Assembly: GCA_022376925.1 (NCBI GenBank)
Contig: JAIOJX010000032.1
Span: forward strand, 169,843,979-169,907,978
DNA length: 64,000 bases
Source of the DNA: Tragulus kanchil
Lineage: Eukaryota > Chordata > Mammalia > Artiodactyla > Tragulidae
Reading direction: 5' to 3'
Made by a program: the position numbers and the translations under genes. Below the pieces are notes generated by a model, which was given only the letters and a program-made list of their open reading frames with translations, searched no databases and was not told where the DNA came from. How positions within the stretch are numbered: the stretch's first letter is position 1; each line of letters opens with the position of its first letter. Of the stretch, positions 42,176-52,615 are shown one piece after another.

Positions 42176-42689
42176 ATAAAGAAGAAACAGTAACTAAGTG
42201 TAAAGAGGCAGTGCTGCAGACAGGGAGATGTGCTAAGGGAGGCCACAGGGACACCTGGAAGGGCAGGCTCGGGGTGCGCCTGGGTGGAGCTGCAGGTGGG
42301 CAGGAGCAGGAAGACGAGGGGCAAGGTGCAGTGGGTGCTTACAGGACCCTGGCACGGACTTCAGCAGAGGAGCGACAGGGTCCCACCCAGGTTTCAGCAG
42401 TTGGCTGAGTCTGACACTGCCTGCAGCCTTCCCCTTCCCCAGGGCCACACACGCAGTCCCGGGCAGGGTCACCCAGGCCCGGTGATCCCTCTCTAACTCG
42501 CCTGTTCCAGGGTTCCTCCACCCAGCCCAACTCAGAAGCTCCCTCCTGATCTCCCCTCTGCGCTCACCCTCCCCTACCTGCAAGCACCACCTCTAGTCCA
42601 GCCCCCTTCAGGTCTCAGCCAGACTCTGACTCTGAGCACTGGGCACAGGTCTACTCTCATTTTCGGTCCCAGACTGTGGCCTCCCCAGA

Positions 42690-42795
42690 CAGCACCCACT
42701 CGGCGGGTTCTCCCATCCAAGCACTAACCAGGCCCGACCCTGCTTAGCCTCAGATCAGACAAGATCAGGCGCATTTAGGATGGTATGGCCGCAGC
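42690..42795 (-). pseudogene. 5S rRNA pseudogene, copy A
   Basis: The minus strand reads GCGGCCATACC, then TGATCTTGTCTGATCT, AAGCAGGGTCGGGCCTGG and GCTTGGATGGGAGA, matching most of vertebrate 5S rRNA including the internal promoter region. It has substitutions (e.g. AAATGCGCC for GAACGCGCC) and lacks the intact 3' end, so it is a processed-type pseudogene in KLC1 intron 1. Confidence 0.88.
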
Positions 42796-43195
42796 CTCAG
42801 CTGGTTCTCAACAGTTAAGACCTCGCCTTCACGTCTCAACGGATGAAGCACGTTTAGTCTATGCCGTGAGGCTGACATCTAAACCTCCCAGCACTTCTGT
42901 ACTGATCTTTGGTCAATACGGTTCTGTCTTACGTATTTCCTTGTACTTCCAGGTGATATGAATCTTACATTTTCCATGGACTTAACCTAGCCAAGCCCAA
43001 GCTTGCCATCGCCTCCTCCCACTCTCCCCATCATGGGGGTGTCCTCTGCCAGTGAGCCCCCCAAGCTAGAGGCAGGAAGAGATCCGAGACGCTTCCTTCA
43101 CAAGACCCATCCATGAGCACACCAGGGCCCTCGGGGAGACAGTGAACGTAACGGACGAGACAGATAATAAACTAAATGAAAAAATAACTAGGTAG

Positions 43196-43309
43196 GGAAC
43201 TTCCTGGCAGTGCAGTGCTTAGGACTCCACACTCTCACTGCCAAGGGCCCAGGTCAATCCCCAGTCAGGGAACTAAGATGCCTAAAGCCAAGCAGTAGGG
43301 CAAAAGAAA
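43196..43309 (+). mobile_element. tRNA-derived SINE, duplicate copy
   Basis: Same element as 42062-42175 in duplication D12 copy B. Confidence 0.7.
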
Positions 43310-43825
43310 ATAAAGAAGAAACAGTAACTAAGTGTAAAGAGGCAGTGCTGCAGACAGGGAGATGTGCTAAGGGAGGCCACAGGGACACCTGGAAGGGCAG
43401 GCTCGGGGTGCGCCTGGGTGGAGCTGCAGGTGGGCAGGAGCAGGAAGACGAGGGGCAAGGTGCAGTGGGTGCTTACAGGACCCTGGCACGGACTTCAGCA
43501 GAGGAGCGACAGGGTCCCACCCAGGTTTCAGCAGTTGGCTGAGTCTGACACTGCCTGCACCCTTTCCCCCTTCCCCAGGGCCACACACGCAGGCCCGGGC
43601 AGGGTCACCCAGGCCCGGTGATCCCTCTCTAACTCGCCTGTTCCAGGGTTCCTCCACCCAGCCCAACTCAGAAGCTCCCTCCTGATCTCCCCTCTGCGCT
43701 CACCCTCCCCTACCTGCAAGCACCACCTCTAGTCCAGCCCCCTTCAGGTCTCAGCCAGACTCTGACTCTGAGCACTGGGCACAGGTCTACTCTCATTTTC
43801 GGTCCCAGACTGTGGCCTCCCCAGA

Positions 43826-43931
43826 CAGCACCCACTCGGCGGGTTCTCCCATCCAAGCACTAACCAGGCCCGACCCTGCTTAGCCTCAGATCAGACAAGA
43901 TCAGGCGCATTTAGGATGGTATGGCCGCAGC
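43826..43931 (-). pseudogene. 5S rRNA pseudogene, copy B
   Basis: Same pseudogene with the same mutations about 1136 bp away, inside the second unit of duplication 41840-44114. The shared private mutations show it is a copy of the locus and not an independent insertion. Confidence 0.85.
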
Positions 43932-44251
43932 CTCAGCTGGTTCTCAACAGTTAAGACCTCGCCTTCACGTCTCAACGGATGAAGCACGTTTAGTCTATGC
44001 CGTGAGGCTGACATCTAAACCTCCCAGCACTTCTGTACTGATCTTTGGTCAATACGGTTCTGCGTTCTTATCGTATTTCCCTTGTACTTCCAGGTGATAT
44101 GAATCTTACATTTTGCTTAACTTTTGACTTTTCCATTTCTAGTTTTCATTTTATACAATTATATTTTCAGTTGGTTTATAGCCCTATAAGGAAAGCTACA
44201 CATTGACTTATTTTTCAACATTAGGAAACACGCTTGCTTAAGAAGGTTCAA

Positions 44252-44488
44252 TTTAGGGCTTCCCTGGTGGTCGAGTGGGTCAAGAGTCCACCGTGCAAGT
44301 GCAAGGGGCACCGGTTGGATCCCTGACCCGGGAAGATTTCACATGCTGCGGGAAGATTTCACATGCCGCGGGGCGGCGGGGCCGGTGTGTCCAATTACGT
44401 GGCAGTGCCCTGCAATAAGAGAAGCCACTGCAATGGGAGGCCCACACAGGCCAAAGAATAAAGACAGATGAAAATAAATAAATAGGAA
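44252..44488 (+). mobile_element. CHR-type SINE with internal 21-bp repeat
   Basis: AGGGCTTCCCTGGTGGTCGA head. The stretch GGGAAGATTTCACATGC occurs twice in a row (44330-44367), a private internal duplication; tail AAATAAATAAATAGG. Confidence 0.83.
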
Positions 44489-45349
44489 TGTAAAATGTAA
44501 ATAACTGCAACTGAGCTTTTACTTACTATGAAACATCCAGGGTGCTACGTGCCTCTCCTCAGCGCCATCCCCTCCCCTTCCTTGCTGGCGACTCCCACCA
44601 GCCTTCCTTCCTTACTACGCTCTGTCCACAGCGCTCTTAGAAGACACGCCAAGCTAGGTGAGGGAGCCAGGCCGCAGCCAGGTTCCCACCCAGGGCCTCC
44701 ACACCCCTCCTGACAGCACAGGGCGGCCAGACTCCACTGCAACATGAGGCTGCACTCCGACGACTTGGAGAAACTGGCTGTTACAACCCCAGATTATCTG
44801 AGCATTTCGGCATTTCCTATCACTCTTAGAGGCACCTAGGAAATAGAACAATGGATCAGATTTGTTAAGGCTTGCTACCAGTCCCTGGAAAAGGGTCATC
44901 CTAAATAAGATTATGAGATTTAAGGAGGCTGGTCTAATTTCTAACGGACCTGTTCACTGAACTATTCTCATATACTCTGAGCTAACGATTCTGATCAATG
45001 TCTTAGTCATGCTTTACCAAAAAAAGCCTAGAAATTTAACTGACACAAAGAGTCAACCAAATGACCCTTCCTGGCGCAATTTAAACGGTGTATCACCGTG
45101 AGGCTGACATCTAAACCTCCCAGCACTTCTGTACTGATCTTTGGTCAATACGGTTCTGCGTTCTTATCGTATTTCCCTTGTACTTCCAGGTGATATGAAT
45201 CTTACATTTTGCTTAACTTTTGACTTTTCCATTTCTAGTTTTCATTTTATACAATTATATTTTCAGTTGGTTTATAGCCCTATAAGGAAAGCTACACATT
45301 GACTTATTTTTCAACATTAGGAAACACGCTTGCTTAAGAAGGTTCAATT

Positions 45350-45585
45350 TAGGGCTTCCCTGGTGGTCGAGTGGGTCAAGAGTCCACCGTGCAAGTGCAA
45401 GGGGCACCGGTTGGATCCCTGACCCGGGAAGATTTCACATGCTGCGGGAAGATTTCACATGCCGCGGGGCGGCGGGGCCGGTGTGTCCAATTACGTGGCA
45501 GTGCCCTGCAATAAGAGAAGCCACTGCAATGGGAGGCCCACACAGGCCAAAGAATAAAGACAGATGAAAATAAATAAATAGGAAT
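45350..45585 (+). mobile_element. CHR-type SINE, duplicate copy
   Basis: Same element and same private internal repeat as 44252-44488, in duplication D13 copy B. Confidence 0.82.
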
Positions 45586-46867
45586 GTAAAATGTAAATAA
45601 CTGCAACTGAGCTTTTACTTACTATGAAACATCCAGGGTGCTACGTGCCTCTCCTCAGCGCCATCCCCTCCCCTTCCTTGCTGGCGACTCCCACCAGCCT
45701 TCCTTCCTTACTACGCTCTGTCCACAGCGCTCTTAGAAGACACGCCAAGCTAGGTGAGGGAGCCAGGCCGCAGCCAGGTTCCCACCCAGGGCCTCCACAC
45801 CCCTCCTGACAGCACAGGGCGGCCAGACTCCACTGCAACATGAGGCTGCACTCCGACGACTTGGAGAAACTGGCTGTTACAACCCCAGATTATCTGAGCA
45901 TTTCGGCATTTCCTATCACTCTTAGAGGCACCTAGGAAATAGAACAATGGATCAGATTTGTTAAGGCTTGCTACCAGTCCCTGGAAAAGGGTCATCCTAA
46001 ATAAGATTATGAGATTTAAGGAGGCTGGTCTAATTTCTAACGGACCTGTTCACTGAACTATTCTCATATACTCTGAGCTAACGATTCTGATCAATGTCTT
46101 AGTCATGCTTTACCAAAAAAAGCCTAGAAATTTAACTGACACAAAGAGTCAACCAAATGCCCCTTCATGGCGCAATTTAAACGGTGTATCACGAACTCTC
46201 GGTGTTCACACTTCTAAAAAAGCACCACTTTTTTTCAAGAACTCCTTATCAAACGCTTACTCTGTAAACTGAGTATGCCGAGAACGCAGCAAAAGGCAGC
46301 AGCCACACACAACCTCAAAGGCGAAACTGCCCGGATCTACGAATCTTGCGTTACAACGCCACCCCCGCCCCCGCGCGTTCTCGCTCTAAGGCTCGTTCCG
46401 TTGACAGCCGCGGGGCAAGCGCTTCGCTGCAACCGACCGCCGAGCGCGCTCTCCCGGGCGGGGCCGCCGCGAGCCGCGCCGGAGCCACTCCCGCTCGGGC
46501 GGGTCTGGGCTCCAGCAGCGGGGTCGGCCGGCCTCGCGGGAGCGCGCGCCCACCCAGGGCGGGGCCGCGCGAGAGGGCGGCGGCCGGAAGGCCGGCGAAG
46601 GCTCGGACAAAGCCGGCCGGGCCGCCCGCTCCCGCTCCCGCTCCCCGCGCGCGCGACCCCCGCCGCTCCCGAGGCGGCCGCCCCCGCCCGCAGCGGCGCC
46701 GAGCCGGGGAGGCGAGCCGGGCATCCGGGGGCGAGCCGGGCCGGCGGCGGGGAGCCGCACCGGGCGGGCCGGGGAGCAAGGACGCGGCCCCGCCCGAGGA
46801 CCGCGGCCGGGGAGGGGCGGCGAGCGACACGGGCGGGGCCGGAGGGCCCGGGCGGCCGCCGACTCAC

Positions 46868-47150
46868 CGTGCTGCTCCCGCGGGGCCGCGCGCGGGCGCT
46901 GTCAGCACCGGAGGGCGCGGGCGCGGGCGCTGAGACGGAGCGCCGGGGCCGCCGCTTGGGCCGCCTCGGGTGCGGCGCCGCGGTCACGAGCGAGGGGCGC
47001 TGGCGCGGCCGCCCCGCAGCATCCTCGGCCGCCCGCGCGCACTGTCCCCCGCGGCTCCTCCTCGCAGCGGCCGCTCCGCGCACGGCCGGCTCCCACTCTG
47101 CTGCGGCCGCCGCCGAAAATGGCGTCTCCGCGTCCCTCCCCCGGCTCGGC
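46868..47150 (-). other. KLC1: KLC1 exon 1, 5' untranslated, start approximate
   Basis: The minus strand has a strong donor, CACG|gtgagt, with the exon ending at 46868, inside the CpG island. No in-frame KLC1 start is expected here, because the known start codon is in exon 2 (33622-33620). The 5' boundary is a guess from the promoter elements at 47.1-47.4 kb. The donor is seen; the assignment as KLC1 exon 1 is inferred from position and the non-coding first exon known for KLC1. Confidence 0.6.
47116..47124 (+). promoter_or_regulatory. YY1-like site AAAATGGCG
   Basis: AAAATGGCG is the core of the YY1 consensus, often within tens of bases of a transcription start. It is on the plus strand, opposite to KLC1, so it could also mark antisense initiation. 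Motif only. Confidence 0.35.
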
Positions 47151-47180
47151 GCTCCCGCCCCATGAGGCCGCGCGGCTCCG

Positions 47181-47188
47181 TGACGTCA
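47181..47188. promoter_or_regulatory. CRE palindrome TGACGTCA
   Basis: Perfect full-length cAMP response element TGACGTCA in the CpG island, upstream of the proposed KLC1 exon 1. CREB/ATF family binding is expected from the motif; occupancy is inferred. Tested only by eye. Confidence 0.65.
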
Positions 47189-47190
47189 CC

Positions 47191-47215
47191 CGGCCCCGCC
47201 TCCTGGGGGCGGAGC
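47191..47215. promoter_or_regulatory. paired GC boxes (Sp1/KLF type)
   Basis: CCCCGCC at about 47194-47200 and GGGGGCGGAG at 47205-47214 form two opposed GC boxes just beside the CRE. They are typical core elements of a TATA-less CpG-island promoter. Confidence 0.5.
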
Positions 47216-47383
47216 CACCCGGAAACCCGGGGCTGGGCGGAGCGGGGCTCGGCTCCGACTCCGGGATGCGGTCGCTGGCCTGTCGCCGGGGGCCACGCGC
47301 GGGGCGGGCAGGGGGCGCTCCTTGGGCGGCCACGCGCGGGCGGAGGCAGAAGGTGGCCTGAGCCAGGCGCTGGCGCAGCACCG

Positions 47384-47388
47384 CCAAT
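47384..47388. promoter_or_regulatory. CCAAT box (NF-Y)
   Basis: GCCAATCAGC on the plus strand, i.e. GCTGATTGGC in KLC1 orientation, about 200 bp upstream of the CRE. It matches the extended NF-Y consensus, which works in either orientation. Confidence 0.5.
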
Positions 47389-48735
47389 CAGCACCACGTC
47401 TGGGCCTTTCCCTCCTGGGCGCGGCCGGGTCCTGCTCTCACGTATCAGGAATAATGTTTAGTTTCATCCTTTATGCGCTCGCTTAAATCTTTCCGGAGCC
47501 CGCGAGGGGGCTTTCACCAGCCAGCCCCGCAAAAGGAAACGCTTCTGAGGCGCTAAAATGAGCCAGAAGGTCATTCTCCAGGAAAATCTAGTCTTTAGTG
47601 GAGACCTGACTTGCAAGCCCCTGCCCTGCCCATCCCATTCCCTGGCCCTTGGGTTCTTCGCGGATCCGAGCTCAAGGGCACCGTCCAGGCTCTCCCCTCA
47701 GCCTCAGAGGCCTCGCAGGAACCGCACCCCAGGCTCATAAGCCGGGTGGGATGCTTAACCCCTACTTCCTGGCATGAACAGAGGTGCCACCTCTGCTGTC
47801 GCACCCCACCCACGGGCAGCCATCGCCAGGGCACATCCCTGGCTGCGGTGCCAAGACCTCCAGCCCAGAGGGAAGGGCAGTACTTCCAGGTCAGGGAGTG
47901 CTCCCGGGCCCCAGCCTGCTGCGTCGCAGCTCTGCGGGTCTGACTCAGCAGCCAGCCGGAGGACATGCTGATTCAGTGGGCAAGGCTCAGCTTTCCTTGC
48001 CTGCCACCAACTCCGGAGAAATCCCTCCTCCTGCCACCCAACCTCGTGCCTGCTGATGTCCCAAGTGGCATTATTAACCAGGAAGGGTTCCTGCGCCACC
48101 CCACCCACCCCCCACCCCACCAACTTGCCTTTGAACCACTGTGCTTTCCTACCAGCCCAGCACCAGCTGCCGGTTCAGCCCGGCAATTACTGAGTCACCC
48201 AGGAAGTAAATGCCCCTAGATTTCCACAGGGAGGTCCAGTGACTGTGCTTTCACTTCTGAATGCAAAGTTGGGCTAAAAGTAGGGGTGCTTCTCTGGTGA
48301 CACAGCAGTTACTGGGCAGAGGGGGGGGGGCGTTCATCAAACTGCCCCTCCGCCCTGCCTCATGGCATCAGCCACCCTGCAGCTTGGGCGTGACCTGCTC
48401 CTCAGCAACCCCTTAGGCTGGGCACGGCAGACGGCTGTGCAGTGCTCAGGAAGGGAGGAGCGGGCTGAGCATGGCTTCCGTCTCTGTCCCTGACTGCTCA
48501 GTGACGGTTCCTTCCAGGCTCATGCCCTTTTCCAGTGGGCAGCCAAACGTGTCCTTCTTCTCTGTTGCTGTAGCCCAGCCCTCCTGCATCGCCACTGCTT
48601 CCACGCAGTTCGGGCTCTATTGTCTTGTTCTTTTGTTCTCTCAAAAAATACCTGTTGAACTGCCAGCGAGCCAGTGTGCGCTGGTAAACAAGATAGACGG
48701 AGATACCTCCTCTTGCTTGGGCAGCGCTCAGTGAT

Positions 48736-48935
48736 GCCCAGGTGGCTCAGTGGTAGAGAATCTGCCTGCCAATCAGGAGACACAGGTTCAGTCCCTGGGT
48801 TGGGAAGATCCCCTGGAGGAGGAAATGGCAACCCACTCTAGCCTTCTTGCCTGGAGAATCCCATGGACAGAGAGCCTGGCGCCCCAGTCCGTGGGGTTTC
48901 AGAGTCAGGCATGACTGAGAGACGGAGCACACGGG
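48736..48935 (+). mobile_element. Bov-tA/BovA2 SINE
   Basis: Close to consensus: CCAGGTGGCTCAGTGGTAGA, GGTTCAGTCCCTGGGTTGGG, GATCCCCTGGAGGAGGAAAT, GGCAACCCACTCTAGCCTTC, AGAATCCCATGGACAGAGAG and CAGGCATGACTGAGAGACGG. This element is restricted to ruminants. Confidence 0.9.
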
Positions 48936-50005
48936 CCCCCACGAGGCCCTGGCCGAGGCGAGCTGAGGGTGAGCTCTGAGGCCGGCTAGTGATCTGAGAC
49001 CTGACCAGCAGGAAGGAGTCAACTGCAAAGCTGGTGGGGGCACGGGAGGGACACTCCAGGCAAAAGTCATCGGGTGGGAATGAGTATGAAGTGACGAGGG
49101 AAAGAGAGAAGGCCAATCATCCACCACACCTAGCGGTGCTCCTGGAAGCACCAAGAGGCACCCTCGTTCTCCAGGCAGCGGGGAGGGGCGCCCGTCCTCA
49201 CCCAGAGGCTCCCACTGAGCCCAGCAGCGTGAGGGATGGGGCCTGAAGATCTCAGTGATGAGGTAGTGTCCCATGGGGCAGCCTGGCCTAGGAGTGGGGT
49301 CTGGGCGGAGGGCTTGGAGAGGGGCTTGCCCGAGGCAGAGGATTCCACATCGGAAGGACTCGCCCTCCCTGAGGCCCCGGCCTCCTCAGGCTCTCCCGGT
49401 CCTCTGCCTCCCAGGGACTCCAGGGGCAGCACCCCTGTCCCCATTACAGACGCGGCAGCCGAGGCCCTGCCCTGGCCCGGGTCTGCCTGCCCTCTCTGGG
49501 GAGGCGGCGTGAGCTCGGTTTTAGGACCCGAGGGGAGCAGGTTCCCGCAGAGCCGGGGCTGACGCTGTGTAGGGGAGCCTCTGCGGGGACGGGGTGCTAC
49601 ATGGGGCAGCAAATCCTTCATCTGTCCTTCCCCTGAGCCCAGGGAAGGCCACACGTTTCCCCACCCTGTAGCCGGCGGCCTGCTGGGCTGGTCGGGTCCT
49701 GGAGGGGTGCAGGTATGCGTGGGGGGCTTAAGCATCTCTGGCCAGGGCCAGCCCCCCCGCACGCCCCACAGGGCAGGATGCAGAGTTCCTCCCTCCCCAC
49801 TCCCATCAAAGTGCGCCTCCATTCTGGAAAGGCAGCCAGCCTGGCATGAGCCACCCCCTCCTCATTCTCTCTGCCATTTCTTCCTCTGCCCTCATCTATT
49901 TCTGTCTCCTTTCCACCTTCCACTCCCTGTTCCAACGTCTAAGACTTCAACCAACCGGCTGCCCTGTCAGGTGCAGGGCGGTGCTGTGGGAGAATGAGGC
50001 GCGCC

Positions 50006-52186
50006 TGCACAGCTGAGCCCACGGCCTGCTGAAGGCTGGGGCGGGAGACGGCCAGGAGCCTCAGGGGACCCCTGCTAGAGGGACAGTCCCGTGGCCCCCG
50101 AGACCTTCTACCTGGAGGAACTGCGGGAAGAAACGCGCAGTGCCCAGCCAACCACCGTCTCCTCTGGACAATGGGGCCGGGTATTACTATGGTTTTACAG
50201 CATCCATCTTTTTACTGAAAATGTCTTGCTTGTCTGTGTCCACTGGACTAGGAGCCCGGGGGTTCCTTTGATCCCGCTTGGCCGAGGGGGGGGTAGGGAG
50301 AGGAGGCAGGGGCCATGCCCGAATCCCAGAGGGAGGAAAGGGAAAGGGGGGGAGGGAGCAGGGAAGGAAGCCAGCCTGTCCCTGGCAGCCGGGAGGGGCC
50401 GGGAAGCGGTACTTGGGTAGCATCCTCGGTTCCAGAGGGCGACCTGACTGGTGGGTCCAGGCCAGAAGGGCCTGTGCGCCCGCGGAAGGACGGGAGCGGG
50501 AAGGGGAAACAAGCCCTGTGGTCAGGACCCCGCAGTTCCCCGCCGGCCCCAGTGCGCGGGCGCCCACGCTCGTCTTCCAGTGCCCGCCCACTCCCCGCCC
50601 TGTCCCCTAGCCTGGGCACCGCCCCGGGGCTGGGCAGGGAGGAGCCCTGGGCACTTTCGGGTCAGCTGGGTGTCAGCTCCCAGCTCCCACCGGCGCACCC
50701 CGCAGGAGGGGCAGCCTGGCTTCCAGACCCTGGTGACTCCTCTGCGTTGCCTGCCCTCGCTCTCCGTGGCAGGTCACACCCTCTCAGGCTTCAGTTCTGA
50801 AAATGGCATTTATCAGATTTCCAGGTGCTTTTCCTTTAAAATACTGGGACGGCCGGCGTTCTTTAAGCTCCGGAAACTGCTCCCTCAGACAAATGGGAAA
50901 ACAGCAGCTTGTTGGGTGGGAAGTGGGGTGGGGTAGCCAACCGGCAAGGAGAAGCCCTGCTCTCTCTTCCGCCTCCCTCCCACACCCACCCTTTGTTTTC
51001 CGATACTGACCCTGCAAGAGTGCCCAGGGCCCCAGCGTTCCTGAATGCAGTTCATTTTCTTTCTATTTTTAGTATGAACTCGCACACCATAGAATGCACA
51101 GCTGAGCCCACGGCCTGCTGAAGGCTGGGGCGGGAGACGGCCAGGAGCCTCAGGGGACCCCTGCTAGAGGGACAGTCCCGTGGCCCCCGAGACCTTCTAC
51201 CTGGAGGAACTGCGGGAAGAAACGCGCAGTGCCCAGCCAACCACCGTCTCCTCTGGACAATGGGGCCGGGTATTACTATGGTTTTACAGCATCCATCTTT
51301 TTACTGAAAATGTCTTGCTTGTCTGTGTCCACTGGACTAGGATCCCGGGGTTTCCTTTGATCCCGCTTGGTCTAGGGTGGGGCAGGGAGAGGAGGCAGGG
51401 GCCATGCCCGAATCCCAGAGGGAGGGAGGAAGGGAGGGAGGAAGCAGGGAAGGAAGCCAGCCTGTCCCTGGCAGCCGGGAGGGGCCGGGAAGCGGTACTT
51501 GGGTAGCATCCTCGGTTCCAGAGGGCGACCTGACTGGTGGGTCCAGGCCAGAAGGGCCTGTGCGCCCGCGGAAGGACGGGAGCGGGAAGGGGAAACAAGC
51601 CCTGTGGTCAGGACCCCGCAGTTCCCCGCCGGCCCCAGTGCGCGGGCGCCCACGCTCGTCTTCCAGTGCCCGCCCACTCCCCGCCCTGTCCCCTAGCCTG
51701 GGCACCGCCCCGGGGCTGGGCAGGGAGGAGCCCTGGGCACTTTCGGGTCAGCTGGGTGTCAGCTCCCAGCTCCCACCGGCGCACCCGCAGGGAGGGGCAG
51801 CCTGGCTTCCAGACCCTGGTGACTCCTCTGCGTTGCCTGCCCTCGCTCTCCGTGGCAGGTCACACCCTCTCAGGCTTCAGTTCTGAAAATGGCATTTATC
51901 AGATTTCCAGGTGCTTTTCCTTTAAAATACTGGGACGGCCGGCGTTCTTTAAGCTCCGGAAACTGCTCCCTCAGACAAATGGGAAAACAGCAGCTTGTTG
52001 GGTGGGAAGTGGGGTGGGGTAGCCAACCGGCAAGGAGAAGCCCTGCTCTCTCTTCCGCCTCCCTCCCACACCCACCCTTTGTTTTCCGATACTGACCCTG
52101 CAAGAGTGCCCAGGGCCCCAGCGTTCCTGAATGCAGTTCATTTTCTTTCTATTTTTAGTATGAACTCGCACACCATAGAATGCACA
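50006..52186 (+). repeat. tandem duplication D14 (50006-51100 / 51095-52186)
   Basis: Direct copies sharing a 6-base join, offset 1089 falling to 1086. Differences are concentrated in the G-rich tract 50270-50360 versus 51360-51445. Intergenic. Confidence 0.93.
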
Positions 52187-52371
52187 CCTTTCATAGATCT
52201 AACGCCGTCAGACATGGTGAAAAGGCCTCCAGACGTGCCAGCCCCCAGCCCTGGTGTCAGCCAGCCTCGGATCCGACGGGAGCACAGAGACCCACCCTGG
52301 GGGTGGTCAGGCCGGACCCAGGGGGAACTCATGACCCAGGGGGAGGGCGAGAGGGAAAGAGGAGGCAGATG

Positions 52372-52615
52372 GGGGCTTCCCTGGTGGTCCAGTGGTTAAA
52401 GAGTCTGCCTTGCAGTGCAAGGGGTGCTGGTTTGATCCCTGGCCTGGGAAGATCCCATGTGCCATGGAGTGGATGGACCGATGTGTCCAATTACCAGCCA
52501 GCACTCTGGAGTGCATGCGCCCAGAGCCAGTGCTCTGCAACGAGAAAGGCCACTGCAATGGGAGGCCCACAAATAAAGATGGCCAAAGAATAAAGATGGA
52601 TGGAAAAAAAAAAAA
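52372..52615 (+). mobile_element. CHR-type SINE
   Basis: GGGGCTTCCCTGGTGGTCCA, GGTTTGATCCCTGGCCTGGG, tail GGATGGAAAAAAAAAAAAGA. Intergenic. Confidence 0.85.

Larger units (their letters stand above)
41840..44114 (+). repeat. tandem duplication D12 (41840-42973 / 42974-44114)
   Basis: Direct copies abutting exactly, offset 1134, with small indels near 43560 and 44062. Contains a SINE and the 5S pseudogene in each unit. Confidence 0.93.
44000..46192 (+). repeat. tandem duplication D13 (44000-45096 / 45096-46192)
   Basis: Direct copies, offset 1096, with two substitutions near the right end. Its left ~107 bases overlap the end of the D12 unit (three copies in all). Confidence 0.93.
33624..46867 (-). 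other. KLC1 intron 1
   Basis: 13.2 kb as assembled, of which about 3.3 kb is redundant through three duplications (33546-35763, 41840-44114, 44000-46192). It is SINE-dense, especially 36.2-37.2 kb and 40.2-41.6 kb, with a 5S rRNA pseudogene. Region 37.9-40.2 kb is AT-rich and unique, with an old LINE-like remnant at about 39285-39475. No alternative first exon could be supported. Confidence 0.7.
46340..47430. promoter_or_regulatory. CpG island and KLC1 promoter
   Basis: About 1.1 kb is extremely C+G-rich with dense CG dinucleotides and is free of recognisable SINEs, unlike the flanks. It holds GC boxes, a palindromic CRE, a YY1-like site and an inverted CCAAT box relative to KLC1, with no TATA box. 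This fits a broadly expressed housekeeping promoter driving KLC1 leftward. Long open frames in both directions here are a by-product of few A/T stop codons and are not genes. Confidence 0.85.

Noticed and set aside
46275..47165. 296-codon plus-strand open frame over the CpG island
   Set aside because: Stop codons are rare in very C+G-rich DNA; the composition is Arg/Ala/Pro/Gly-rich, there are equally long frames on the other strand, and the KLC1 promoter explains the region.
49130..49822. 230-codon minus-strand open frame between KLC1 and COA8
   Set aside because: Low-complexity Pro/Gly/Ser-rich translation with overlapping plus-strand frame; no recognisable family.
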